A stretch of 64,000 nt of DNA from Rhizobium sp. RCAM05350 (GTDB lineage: Bacteria; Pseudomonadota; Alphaproteobacteria; Rhizobiales; Rhizobiaceae), in assembly GCA_024426085.1 (NCBI GenBank), contig CP087974.1, positions 4,382,001 through 4,446,000 on the forward strand, in the 5' to 3' direction. Made by a program: the position numbers and the translations under genes. Below the pieces are notes generated by a model. The model worked only from the letters and a program-made list of their open reading frames with translations, was not told where the DNA came from and ran no database searches. This document shows, piece by piece, positions 1-9,430 of this stretch. The first letter of the stretch is position 1; each line of letters begins with the position of its first letter.

Positions 1-256
1 GGCAGTACCAGCGCGACATCGACTTGAGACATGTCAGCGGCCGATGTCGTGACTGGGGTGCTTGAAAGCGTAAAAAGCATCGCAAGTGTTGTGAACATTG
101 TGTCATCCAATCACTGCTGCGGATCGTATGAAATTAAAATGTAACACAAGTCGTACGTCACGTGACCGTTCCGGATACGGGCGACTTCAACAATCGGTGA
201 TTTGTATCGGTTGTTACCTTGTGGTGAAACTGACGATCGACTGGGGTGGGTCTGCA
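1..256. other. Leader region without a callable gene
   Basis: No reading frame here resembles a protein I recognise. The stretch lies upstream of the glucoamylase-like gene and presumably carries its promoter. I see no convincing -35/-10 pair, strong hairpin or repeat. Confidence 0.4.
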
Positions 257-1549
257 ATGCTTCTGAAAAACGATACCGATGTGGTCATTCTCGACCGGTT
301 GCAGCATGCGGCGTTCGGGTATTTTCTTGACTTCGTCAATCCCGAGAACGGTTTGATCGCCGACACTTCGCTGCCGGACGCGCCGTCAAGCATCGCAGCG
401 ACAGGCTTTGGACTTTCCGCCTATCCTGTCGGTGTTGAGCGAGGGTGGATGAGCCGGCAGGATGCCGCGGCCAGAACGCTGGTAACCTTGCGGTTCTTTG
501 CCGAAAGCCCCGCAAAGCCGCAACAAGGACGCCACCGGTTACAAAGGGCTCTATTACCACTTTCTCGACATGAAAACGGGCTTGCGGACATGGCGCAGCG
601 AGCTTTCGCTGATCGACACGCGCTTCTCATCGCCGGCATGATGACCGCGGCTGCCTATTTCAATCAGGACAACGAGGCAGAGACAGAAATCCGGTCTCAC
701 GTCGATATGCTCTATGCCCGGGCAAACTGGGCCTGGGCGCTGGACGGCAAGGGAGCCTTTTGGCTCGGGTGGAAGCCTCGGACGGGGTTTCTGCCCTATC
801 GCTGGGAATCCTACAGTGAGGCGATCATTCTCTACACTCTTGCTCTTGCCTCTCCATCCTATCCGATCGGCAGGGACAGCTATGATGCCTTTGCGGAGAA
901 GTTCGACTGGATGACGGTGAAGGACAAGCCGTTCCTCTATGCCGGCCCGCTCTTCATCCACCTGTTTTCACATGCATGGATTGATTTTCGGGGTATCCAC
1001 GATGCGGCCGTGGCGCATCATGATACGGATTATTTCAGAAAACACCCGTCGCGCCATTGATGTCCAGCGCGACTATGCGATCGCCAATCCTGGCGGTTTT
1101 TCCGGCTATGGCGCCGATACATGGGGGCTGACCTCCTGCGACGGTCCGCAGCGTCCGCGCCGCCTGCAGGACGGACGGCGCCAGCAGTTTGCCGGTTATG
1201 CCGCGCGTGGTGCGCCACTCGGGCCGGACGACGGCACGATTGCGCCATGGGCACCGCTCGCATGCCTGCCGTTCGAGCCGAAGGCCGCTATGTTGGCGAC
1301 ACGACACATCCTGTCGAGCTATCCCGATGTTATCGAGGCGGGCCGTTTTCTCGGCAGTTTCAATCCGAGCGTTCCCGGCAAGACGGCGGAGGGGGGTGGC
1401 TCAACAACCGCAGCGTTGGTCTCGACCAGGGACTGCTGGTGATGATGATCGAGAACCATCGCACCGGCCTGTACTGGAACATGCTGCGCAGATCGCCGGT
1501 TATCCGGCGCGGCCTCAGACGGGCAGGCTTTTCCGGCGGCTGGCTTTGA
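257..1549 (+). CDS. Glucoamylase-like protein (PF10091 type), frame broken
   Basis: Resembles the 'putative glucoamylase' family, proteins with an (alpha/alpha)-barrel fold thought to act on glucans. The substrate cannot be told from the sequence. The protein begins MLLKNDTDVVILDRLQHAAF from the ATG chosen here. Later diagnostic pieces are GLYYHFLDMKTG, FLIAGMMTAAAYFNQDN, a WESYSEA segment, NPGGFSGYGADTWGL and, near the end, the family-like MIENHRTGLYW. These lie in different frames, so I infer indels near 505, 620, 1030 and 1395. The summed length of about 431 codons fits the family. No signal peptide is obvious. It stands alone, with a FhuF-like gene 36 bp downstream. Confidence 0.72.
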
Positions 1550-1585
1550 GGTAAACGGGCTGCCAGGAGACAACGGGCGGCAACC

Positions 1586-2444
1586 TTGGGCGACAACCTA
1601 GATTCAGGCAATTCACGAGATGGCGATACAAGGCAGGCAGATGTTGTTTTAGCCTGGCTGGTGAAGCATTTTCCGCAGGTTGCTGTGTCCATGGGGCTGC
1701 AAAACAGCGGTTTTCTGCCCGTGACTGACGCGTGGCGTCGTGATGGAGATTTTGTCGATAACTTGCTGAACTACCAGAACCGCTTCGCCACCGGCATGGA
1801 TGACCGCACAAGAGGCGCTCATCTCATTTCTTTCTACAGCCATCATTTGAGTATCGTGGCAGGAGCCGTCTATTTGCTGACAGGTCTGGTTCCTGATCTG
1901 CACCCGGATCGTCTGATGATCCGGTTCTGAACCTTCCGTTGAGCACGGACACGCGCCACCTGCGGAAACTCGCTCCTCCGATGCCCGCCGCTTACATTTC
2001 CGCTTCGGGCAATTTTGGCGCGGCGATGACTTGGCGTCACTCTTTCATGATGTCTTCATCCAAAGCCTCATCCCGGTGATTGATGTGCTGCAGGCCCGCA
2101 CGGGCCTGTCCCCCGTCGCCCAATGGCGGCTGGCGGCCGATGGCATTGCAGGGCGCTTTTCTGGAGGTCGGCGCAAACTTGGGCGAAGAGGAGCGCGCAA
2201 TGACTGCAGCACTTGCCATCATCAACAGGGCGGGCTCGCCACTCTCGTCTGACGTTCTGCGATACACCAAGATCGACGCCGTGTGCGGTGGCGTTCCGGT
2301 CGAGCGCATGTTTCGCCTGAGAAGCGGCTGCTGTCTCTATTATCGAACAGAGGGTGGGGATTTTTGCGATGTCTGCGTGCTTCTTAATGACGAGACGCAA
2401 AAGGCCGCCTGCGCGCCCATGTCGAGCGCACCGGCGGCCTCTGA
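1586..2444 (+). CDS. FhuF-like ferric-siderophore reductase, frame broken
   Basis: Resembles FhuF, the [2Fe-2S] protein that reduces ferric hydroxamate siderophores in the cytoplasm and releases the iron. The C-terminal end reads GCCLYYRTEGGDFCDVCVLL, which is the canonical CC-X10-C-X2-C cluster motif. A one-base shift just after it gives the natural end RLRAHVERTGGL. The N-terminal part (LVKHFPQVAVSMGLQNSGF) and middle (IPVIDVLQARTGLSPVAQWR) are in other frames, implying indels near 1910, 2030, 2145 and 2400. The TTG start is tentative. About 286 codons is close to the family length. A second FhuF-like gene lies at 15745-16507. Confidence 0.7.
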
Positions 2445-2489
2445 TCGCCATTGCCGCGCAAGCAATGCCTGCGCGGCAATGGTATAGGC

Positions 2490-3263
2490 TTAAGCCGATT
2501 TCAGAAAACGGTCGTTCAGGTAACCCGAGATCACGCCGAGCACGATCCAGAACGCCAGCGTCGTTGCCAAGGCGGCGACCACGAATTCCGCGCCGAGAAC
2601 GGCCGGAACAGGGCTCGAAATATCAGACGGCTGCGGCGCGCCATAGGCATGCGGCGCAGCGATCAGGACAAGGCCGATGATCTTGGCAAGGGTTTCACCG
2701 CGCAACACGATGAGATAAAGGCCCACGACAGAAAACACGATGGTCGCGATCCACCAGATCTGCCGGTCATGCAGATCGGCGGCAGGGAAGCCCGGCAATT
2801 CCGGCGGCAGGCCGATGGCGGGCAGAAGATGAATGGCCAGCCAACCGCAGGCGCCCCAGAGAGTACCGTTGCGCAGGGTAATCGGATAGTTGAAGACAAG
2901 GCTGGCACCCGCGAGCAGCAGGCCGAAGCCTGCGCCGGCCACCAGATTGGCAAGCAATGTGCCGGAGAACCGGCTCATGCCGAACATGATGCCGCCCTCG
3001 TCTTCGTGCTCGCCCTCATGGGCGTAAGCGGGCGTGATCGGTGAGAGTGCCGACAACATCTCGCCGATTACCGAAGGGCGGTCGAGCGAGGAGTGCTGCT
3101 GCTGGCTTTCGGTGCCAGCCGGTGGTTCGGCAGCGGGTTCCTTGCCTTCGTATTCCTCGGCATGAAGGATGAGCGGGACGACCCGCAATTCCTGTGCGGC
3201 TGTCATGAAGACACCGGCGATCAATCCAGCCACCAATGCGGCCAGAAGTGTTTTGACAATCAT
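2490..3263 (-). CDS. cbtA: CbtA family cobalt transporter subunit
   Basis: Inner-membrane protein of the predicted CbtAB cobalt uptake system, which is usually found under vitamin B12 control. The start MIVKTLLAALVAGLIAGVF is typical of CbtA and is preferred over an upstream in-frame ATG at 3275. About 257 residues with several hydrophobic segments: N-terminus, LLANLVAGAGFGLLLAG, an ATIVFSVVGLYLIV stretch and a long C-terminal helix. A histidine- and acid-rich loop AYAHEGEHEDEGG sits between the first segments and could bind metal. The frame is intact. It lies downstream of cbtB on the same strand, behind the cobalamin riboswitch. Confidence 0.88.
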   Translation of the reverse strand: MIVKTLLAALVAGLIAGVFMTAAQELRVVPLILHAEEYEGKEPAAEPPAGTESQQQHSSLDRPSVIGEMLSALSPITPAYAHEGEHEDEGGIMFGMSRFSGTLLANLVAGAGFGLLLAGASLVFNYPITLRNGTLWGACGWLAIHLLPAIGLPPELPGFPAADLHDRQIWWIATIVFSVVGLYLIVLRGETLAKIIGLVLIAAPHAYGAPQPSDISSPVPAVLGAEFVVAALATTLAFWIVLGVISGYLNDRFLKSA

Positions 3264-3456
3264 TTGATACCCCAAAGTTCAAGCGGAGCGGATTTGGTTG
3301 CAGTGCTCACACGCTTGCTATGTTTAAAGTCCCCACAGCGAATGCCGCCCGATGCCGAGGCATGGACGCAAAGTACCGTCGCACGGTTTCCCGATGAAAC
3401 CCGCGCTCCTATTCGTCGACTCATTGCGGAAAGCGGAGTGCCTTCCGCCACCTACA

Positions 3457-3635
3457 TCAATGGCAGGGGAAACCGTAGGAATGGCGGACGTCGTGCGCGG
3501 TGTCGTGCAGCACGGCGGAATTGGCAAGGCCGGCACCGAAAACCAGGAAGCCGCCAATCAACAGGGCAAGAATAGCGGTGGTGATGCGGTCGTTGAGGGA
3601 AAGCGGGACGCTCGGAAACTGTAGTCGTAGCCATG
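3457..3635 (-). CDS. cbtB: CbtB family cobalt transporter subunit, one frameshift
   Basis: Short partner of CbtA with one membrane helix, ending in a histidine motif thought to bind cobalt. The C-terminus reads AVLHDTAHDVRHSYGFPCH, a close match to the CbtB signature. The start MATTTVSE is in one frame and the rest (SVPLSLNDRITTAILALLIG) in another, so one base is probably missing or extra near 3610. About 59 codons, as expected. It is the first gene after the riboswitch and precedes cbtA, with about 190 bp between them in which I see nothing. Confidence 0.85.
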
Positions 3636-3689
3636 ACAACCTCCGTGATGGCGCGTGGGATTTCTCCCACCAATTGGGCACCATGCCCT

Positions 3690-3935
3690 TCATCAACCGG
3701 CAGGTTTCCTGGCTCGCGGCGTCAGGCACTTTCGCGCCAAGGAGCCTGTCTCGCCTTCCCGGGGCAGGGGCATAAGACCCGTCGCCGCAGTGGCTTTTAC
3801 CGGCTGAACGTACCGGCATGACAAACTCTGACCGCTCTACAGTCGCGGGGTCGGCCGTGATAGAGATGCCCAGAATGGGTCCACCCGTCACGTTCCCATT
3901 TACTCCCCGAAACGCCTCGCTCCCAGGGAACCAAT
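3690..3935 (-). promoter_or_regulatory. Cobalamin (adenosylcobalamin) riboswitch
   Basis: Read on the minus strand, this leader carries the conserved cobalamin-riboswitch elements in order: GGGAACGTGACGGGTG, then CCCCGCGACTGTAGAGCGG, then GCCACTG, then CGGGAAGGCG, then the B12-box-like AGCCAGGAAACCTGCC about 60 bases before the cbtB ATG. This element class normally represses expression when cobalamin is abundant, which fits a cobalt transporter. The outer limits are approximate because I judged them by eye. Confidence 0.9.
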
Positions 3936-4215
3936 TGATCCGATGATGATTATGCCGTCGCTCCGTCCATGTCAATTCGGGGCTGCGACCTCCAATGGCG
4001 CATTGTTGTTGCTGTTTTCTAGCGTTCGTCCACACTTCGACATTCAGAATTTCATATAAATCGCGCCAAACGCAACTGTTCGCCTTGAAATAACACTGAA
4101 TGGTTGCTTGCATTGCCGATTGCATTTCGCGTTGAGCGGAACAATAGTTCTTTAGGAACCTTGGTGCAGGATAGCGCCCACGCTGACGCGCGAAGAATCT
4201 TTCACAGAGAAAACC

Positions 4216-5980
4216 ATGAAGGCGGCGAGGTCCGAACAGGAATTCCAGAATATACTTCGCCGTTTGGGACTTGCGCTTGACGCTTCTCAGATCGGCGTGT
4301 GGGAGCACGACACGCAGAAGGACGAAGTTGTCTGGGATCTGCAGATGCACCGGCTCTACGGAACCGGCCAGACGCAAAAGCACGTCAAGGCAGAGGCATG
4401 GATGAACGCAATCCATCCCGACGATTTTGAGCAAGCCCAGGCCGATTTCGACAGAGCGATCACAGCCAAGGATATCTACTCCTCGGAATACCGGATCATT
4501 CTGCCAAACGGCGAAATCCGCTATCTCCGGTCCCGCGCCTATTGCTTCGAGGAGAGCAGGGAATATCACCTTCATTGGTGCCGAATGGGATGTCACCGCC
4601 GATGTGCTGCTTAATCATGAGTTGCGGCGGCAGAAGGCGATCGCCGAGGCACGCGGTTGCCCTTGAAGCAAGCACCCAGCGGATCGAATATGCAGCCGAA
4701 CACGATTATCTGACGGGACTTCCCAACCGCCGCTTCTTCGATCGGCGATTGGCGGAGCTTGCCGAGGAGACCGGTCTTGAAAAACTGGCGATCCTGCATA
4801 TTGGTCTCGACCGGTTCAAACAGATCAACGACACCGCCGGCCATGCGACCGGAGACGATGTTTTGAAATCCTGCGCCAGGCGGATTGAAGCGGGCGTGCC
4901 GAAGAACTCGTTCATTGCGCGTCAGTGGCGACGAGTTCGCGGTTCTGATCACAAATTTTTCCTCGCTGGATGATCTCAAAACCCGGGCCGAGCGGCTGAC
5001 GCAGCAATTGAAACAGTCGGTTTGGCACAATGATGAGGTCTTGCGTACCGGCGGCTCGATCGGCGTCGCCGCCGCCAGTGGCCTGCAATATTGCCAGCCT
5101 GCTGGCACAGTCCGACATTGCCCTGCACCGCGCCAAGAAGCTCGGCCGCGGCAGGGTCGAGGTATATTCGGCGCAGCTGAAGGCGCAACTCAACAATGAA
5201 CAGCGTGTTGGCAGGCAATTCGCCCACGGACTGGAGAAGGGGGAGTTCATTCCCTACTATCAGGCTCAGGTTGATGCCCGGACGCGGCGCGTCGTCGGGA
5301 TGGAGGTTCTGGCACGCTGGCGCCATCCGAAGCGCGGTTTGATTCTGCCGGGCGAATTCATCAAGGTTGCGGGTAGTATCGGCCGGCTGGACGACCTCGA
5401 CGCTGCAATCTTGAAGGCGGCGCTGAAAGATCGTCGGATCTGGATGCGGCAGGGTGTGCATGTTCCCCGCATCGCAGTGAACGTGTCGGCCGCCCGCCTG
5501 TCGGATCCGCTTCTGATCGATGAACTGCAGCATCTGGATGTTCAACCGGACATGTTGTCATTCGAATTGCTGGAAACCATTTTCCTCGACGATAGCGAGG
5601 ATGATGTGTTTTCCAATGTCGCCGGTTTGAAGGCCATGGGCATCGACATCGAGATCGATGATTTCGGCTCCGGCCACGCGTCGATCATCGGATTGGTGAA
5701 ACTGAAACCGCGACGGATGAAGATCGACCGGCAACTGGTGTTGCCGACCACGACGTCACGCGAACAGAAGCGGCTGTTACGCTCGATCATTGACATCGCC
5801 AAGGCGCTGAACATCGAGGTCATTGCCGAAGGTGTCGAGACGTTGGAGCACGCAAAGCTGCTGACGCGGCTCGGTTGCGATATCTTGCAGGGCTATGCGA
5901 TCGCCTATCCGGTACCGGCCGCCGATATGCTGGCGCGGCTGATGCAGGATCAGGAACTGGACCTAGTCGCGCAGCATTGA
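4216..5980 (+). CDS. PAS-GGDEF-EAL cyclic-di-GMP protein, frame broken
   Basis: Signalling protein that would make and/or break cyclic di-GMP. Domain order: an N-terminal PAS domain (GVWEHDTQKDEVVWD to EYRIILPNGEIRYLRSRAY), a GGDEF domain (HDYLTGLPNRRFFDRRL, then SGDEFAVLI) and a C-terminal EAL domain with EVLARW, IAVNVSA, IDDFGSGHASI, MKIDRQLV, AEGVET and LQGYAIAYP. The GGDEF signature is SGDEF and EAL is EVL. The EAL metal and catalytic residues (E, N, DD, K, E) look present, so phosphodiesterase activity is plausible. About 588 codons with indels near 4555, 4665, 4925 and 5085. No signal peptide or membrane helix is seen, so probably cytosolic. Confidence 0.85.
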
Positions 5981-6004
5981 AGGCGGCGTGCCGTTTTTTG
6001 TCAC

Positions 6005-6855
6005 CTATTGCCCCAACAAATCCTGCATGGCACCGATGATGCGGCGATGCTGGTGGGCGTGCCGCGTGCGAATGCTCGTGGCCGCATAGACTGTCTGCTG
6101 GATAGGAGGCGCGTCTTCGATCGGCAAGGCCGTTCCTTCGCCTGCAAGCCGCAAGGCCGTGTCGCTGGTCACATAGGCGGCGCCTCCGGAGCGTTTTCAG
6201 TAGGCCGGTGATGGCGATGTTCTGTCCCGAGGCCAGCGGCGCCGAGGAAAGTTGCGGCAGGGCCAGCCGGTGCGCACGGTCGAACGCCGGAGAATAGACG
6301 GCCTGGATGTATGTTTCGGGCAGCAATTCGCCGACAGTTCGCGCCGTGGTGGCGACCAGCGTGTAGGTCATTTCGCCGATGCGCTCATAATGAAGATCCG
6401 GGAGATAGTGCGGCGTATAGAGGATGGCGAGATCGAGATCGCCGGCGGCGAGATCGCGGTTCATCTGGTTGGAGTAATCGGCCTCCATATAGATCGAGGT
6501 CGTGGGCAGTTCGGTGCGAACGGCCGATAGCCATCGTCCGGCAAAGGCCTCAGCCAGATCATGCTGGATGCCGAGCCGCATCGGAACGCTCGTAGGTGCC
6601 GGCATTTTCCACCGCCCGCGTCGCCTCATGCCACTGGTGCTGCAATGCCTTGGCATGGTCGAGAAACCGCAGACCGGATGCCGTCGGCGCCGTGCCGCCC
6701 TTGTTGCGGGTGAAGAGCTTGCGGTTGAACTGCGCCTCCAGCGCCTTGACGCGGTGGGAGACCGTCGACTGGGTGATGTTCAGCCGATCTGCCGTGCGGT
6801 TGAAGCTGCGGGTTTCCATCAGGTCGAGGAAGGTTTCGATGAGGTCGATCTGCAT
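6005..6855 (-). CDS. LysR-family transcriptional regulator, frame broken
   Basis: LysR-type activator/repressor. The N-terminal winged helix-turn-helix reads IETFLDLMETRSFNRTADRL then NITQSTVSHRVKALEAQFN. The ligand domain follows (MRLGIQHDLAEAFAGRW, DLAILYTPHYLPDLHYERIG, RSGGAAYVTSDTALRLAGEG) and the protein ends MQDLLGQ. About 283 codons, slightly short for the family, with indels near 6190 and 6580. It is divergent from the first flavoprotein gene with 124 bp between them. A perfect dyad containing a T-N11-A spacing lies in that gap, so it probably controls the demethylase genes. Confidence 0.85.
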
Positions 6856-6890
6856 GGGCGTGTCCGAGTTTCTTCCTTGAAGGCAATCTA

Positions 6891-6905
6891 ATCGAATTCT
6901 TCGAT
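6891..6905. promoter_or_regulatory. Candidate LysR binding dyad
   Basis: Perfect inverted repeat ATCGAA-TTC-TTCGAT in the gap between the LysR gene and the divergent flavoprotein gene. It contains the T-N11-A arrangement typical of LysR sites (T at 6892, A at 6904). The function is inferred from position only. Confidence 0.5.
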
Positions 6906-6979
6906 CAATAAAGCCTATTTCTGCCGCTTGATGCAATCGCTCTTCACGGCCAAAACTTCCCCCAAACAAGGGAACAGAC

Positions 6980-9430
6980 ATGTCGAATTTGCCGTCTTAT
7001 GCGCGCGTCGTGATCATCGGGGGAGGTGCGGTCGGCGCGTCCGCGCTCTACCATCTGGCCAAGGCCGGATGGACGGACTGCGTGCTTCTGGAAAAGAACG
7101 AACTGACGGCCGGTTCGACATGGCATGCTGCCGGCAATGTGCCGACATTCTCGTCCTCCTGGTCGATCATGAACATGCAGCGCTACTCGGCGTCGCTTTA
7201 CCGCGAGCTTGGCGATCTCGTCGATTATCCGATGAACTATCATGTCACCGGCTCGATCCGGCTCGGTCATTCGAAGGAGCGGCTGCAGGAATTCAAGCGT
7301 GTCGTCGGCATGGGCCGTTATCAGGGCACGGATCTCGACATCCTGTCGCCCCGATCAGATCAAGTCGAAATATCCGTTCCTCGAAACCCACGACCTGACG
7401 GGCGCACTCTACGATCCCTATGATGGCGACATCGACCCAGCCCAGCTGACGCAGGCCTTGGCAAAGGGCGCCCGCGACATGGGTGCAAAGATCTTTCGTT
7501 TCTGTCCCGCCACCGGCGCGCGCTGGGAAAGCGAGGAGTGGATCATCTCCACGCCGCAGGGCGACATCCGCTGCCAATACGTCGTTAATGCCGCCGGCTA
7601 CTATGCCCGCGAGGTTGGCAAATGGTTCGGCCACGATGTGCCGATGATGGTGATGAGCCATCAGTACATGCTGTTCGAGGAAATTCCTGAACTGGCTGCA
7701 TGGTCGAGGGAAGCCGGGCACAAGCTACCGCTATTGCGCGACGTCGACAGCTCCTATTACCTGCGTCAGGAAAAGACCGGGATGAACCTCGGTCCCTACG
7801 AGAAGAACTGCAAGGCCCACTGGATCACGCCCGATGATCCCATGCCCGAGGACTTTTCCTTCCAGCTTTTCCCCGACGATCTGGAGCGGCTGGAATGGTA
7901 TCTGAACGACGCCGTGGGGCGCGTGCCGATCCTCGGCACAGCCGGCCTGTCGCTGGATGATCAACGGTCCGATCCCTTATGCGCCGGATGGCAATCCGCT
8001 GATTGGGCCGATGCCGGGCGTGCCCAACGCGTTCGAGGCCTGCGTCTTCACATTCGGCATCTGCCAGGCGGGCGGTGCCGGCAAGGTCCTGGCCGAATGG
8101 GTGACCGAGGGGCAGACCGAGTGGGACATGTGGTCCTGCGATCCGCGCCGGTTTACCAGCTTTACCGATCAGGATTATTGCATCGCCAAGGGTATGGAAA
8201 TCTATGGCCATGAATATGCCATGCATTTCCCTGAAACATGCCTGGCCGGCCGGACGCAACAAGAAGCTTTCGCCGATCCATGACCGGATCGCAGCGCTCG
8301 GGGCGCAGTTCAAGCCCTACAATGGCTGGGAGCGCGCCAACTGGTACGCCAAGCCGGGTGACGATCTTTCGGAAGAGGCGACGCAGACCTGGAACCGGGC
8401 AGGGCCGTGGCAGAAACGCATCGAGGAGGAATGCCTGGCGGTTACCAACGCCGCCGGTATTCTCGATCTGCCGGGCTTCTCCCGTTACCGCCTGAAGGGC
8501 GAGGGCGCGCGTGACTGGCTGCTCAGCCTCACAACCGGCAAGGTGCCGAAGCCTGGCCGCATCGGCCTTGCCTATTTCTCCGACGACAAGGGCCGCATTG
8601 TCACCGAAATGTCGGTCATGGCGCTGGAGGAGGATTTCTTCTTCCTGATAACGGCGGCGACCGCGCAGTGGCACGATTTCGAGTGGCTGAAAAAACATCT
8701 GTCGAAGGATGCCGCCTTCACACTGGATGATGTTACCGAAGGCTTCACCTGCCAGATCTTGTCAGGTCCGAAGTCGCGCGACATTCTCGCCGAAGTCTGC
8801 GATGCCGATCTCGCCAAGGGCTGGCTAACGCATCAGTCGGTGCAGATCGCCGGGTCTTGGTGCCAGCTGGTGCGGGTATCCTTCGCCGGTGAACTCGGCT
8901 GGGAAATCCATACCAAGATCGATGATACCGCTGCAATCTTCGATGCCGTCTGGGCTGCCGGGCAAAAGCATGGACTGAAACCCTTCGGCATGGAAGCACT
9001 CGACAGTCTGCGCATCGAGAAGGGTTATCGCGCCTGGAAGGGCGATCTCTCGACCGACTACACCATCCTGCAGGGCGGTCTTGAGCGCTTCGTCGATTGG
9101 GCCAAGCCTGATTTTAAGGGCAAGGCGGCGCTGGAGCGCGAGAAGCAGCAGGGCGTCACCAAGCGGTTCGTCACGCTGGTCGTGGACGCCGGCGACTGCG
9201 ATGCGCCTTACATGTCGACGCTCTGGCATGGCGGCAAAGTTGTTGGCGAGACGACCTCGGGCAATTGGGGCTACCGCATCGGCAAATCGGTGGCGCTCGG
9301 CATGCTGCGTGCCGATCTGGCGGAACCCGGAACCGAGGTCGAGGTCGAGATCTACGGCGACCGCTTCAAGGCAATCGTGCAGGCTGATGAGCCGCTATTT
9401 GATCCCAAGAATGAAAGACTGCGCGCATGA
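6980..9430 (+). CDS. Dimethylglycine/sarcosine dehydrogenase-like flavoprotein (GcvT family), frame broken
   Basis: Large flavoprotein that would oxidatively remove N-methyl groups and pass the one-carbon unit to tetrahydrofolate. N-terminal FAD fold ARVVIIGGGAVGASALYHL; the STWHAAG motif matches the region where the related dehydrogenases attach FAD to histidine. The C-terminal half is a GcvT/aminomethyltransferase module (YNGWERANWYAKPGD, SFAGELGWEIH, GMEALDSLRIEKGYRAWKGD, TTSGNWGYRIGKSVALGML). 817 codons, the normal size, with indels near 7355, 7960 and 8255. It overlaps the next gene by 4 bp (ATGA), so the two are probably co-translated. The exact substrate (dimethylglycine, sarcosine or another methylamine) cannot be read from the sequence. 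Confidence 0.85.

Noticed and set aside
98..256. Longer N-terminus for the glucoamylase-like gene
   Set aside because: The upstream in-frame stretch (MCHPITAADRMKLKCNTSRT and following) has no resemblance to the family. The ATG at 257 begins the conserved part.
554..961. Antisense reading frames over the glucoamylase-like gene
   Set aside because: High-G+C shadow frames without recognisable domains, ribosome-binding sites or context. The same holds for long antisense frames over most genes here, for example 9366-10589, 32265-32627 and 53773-54789.
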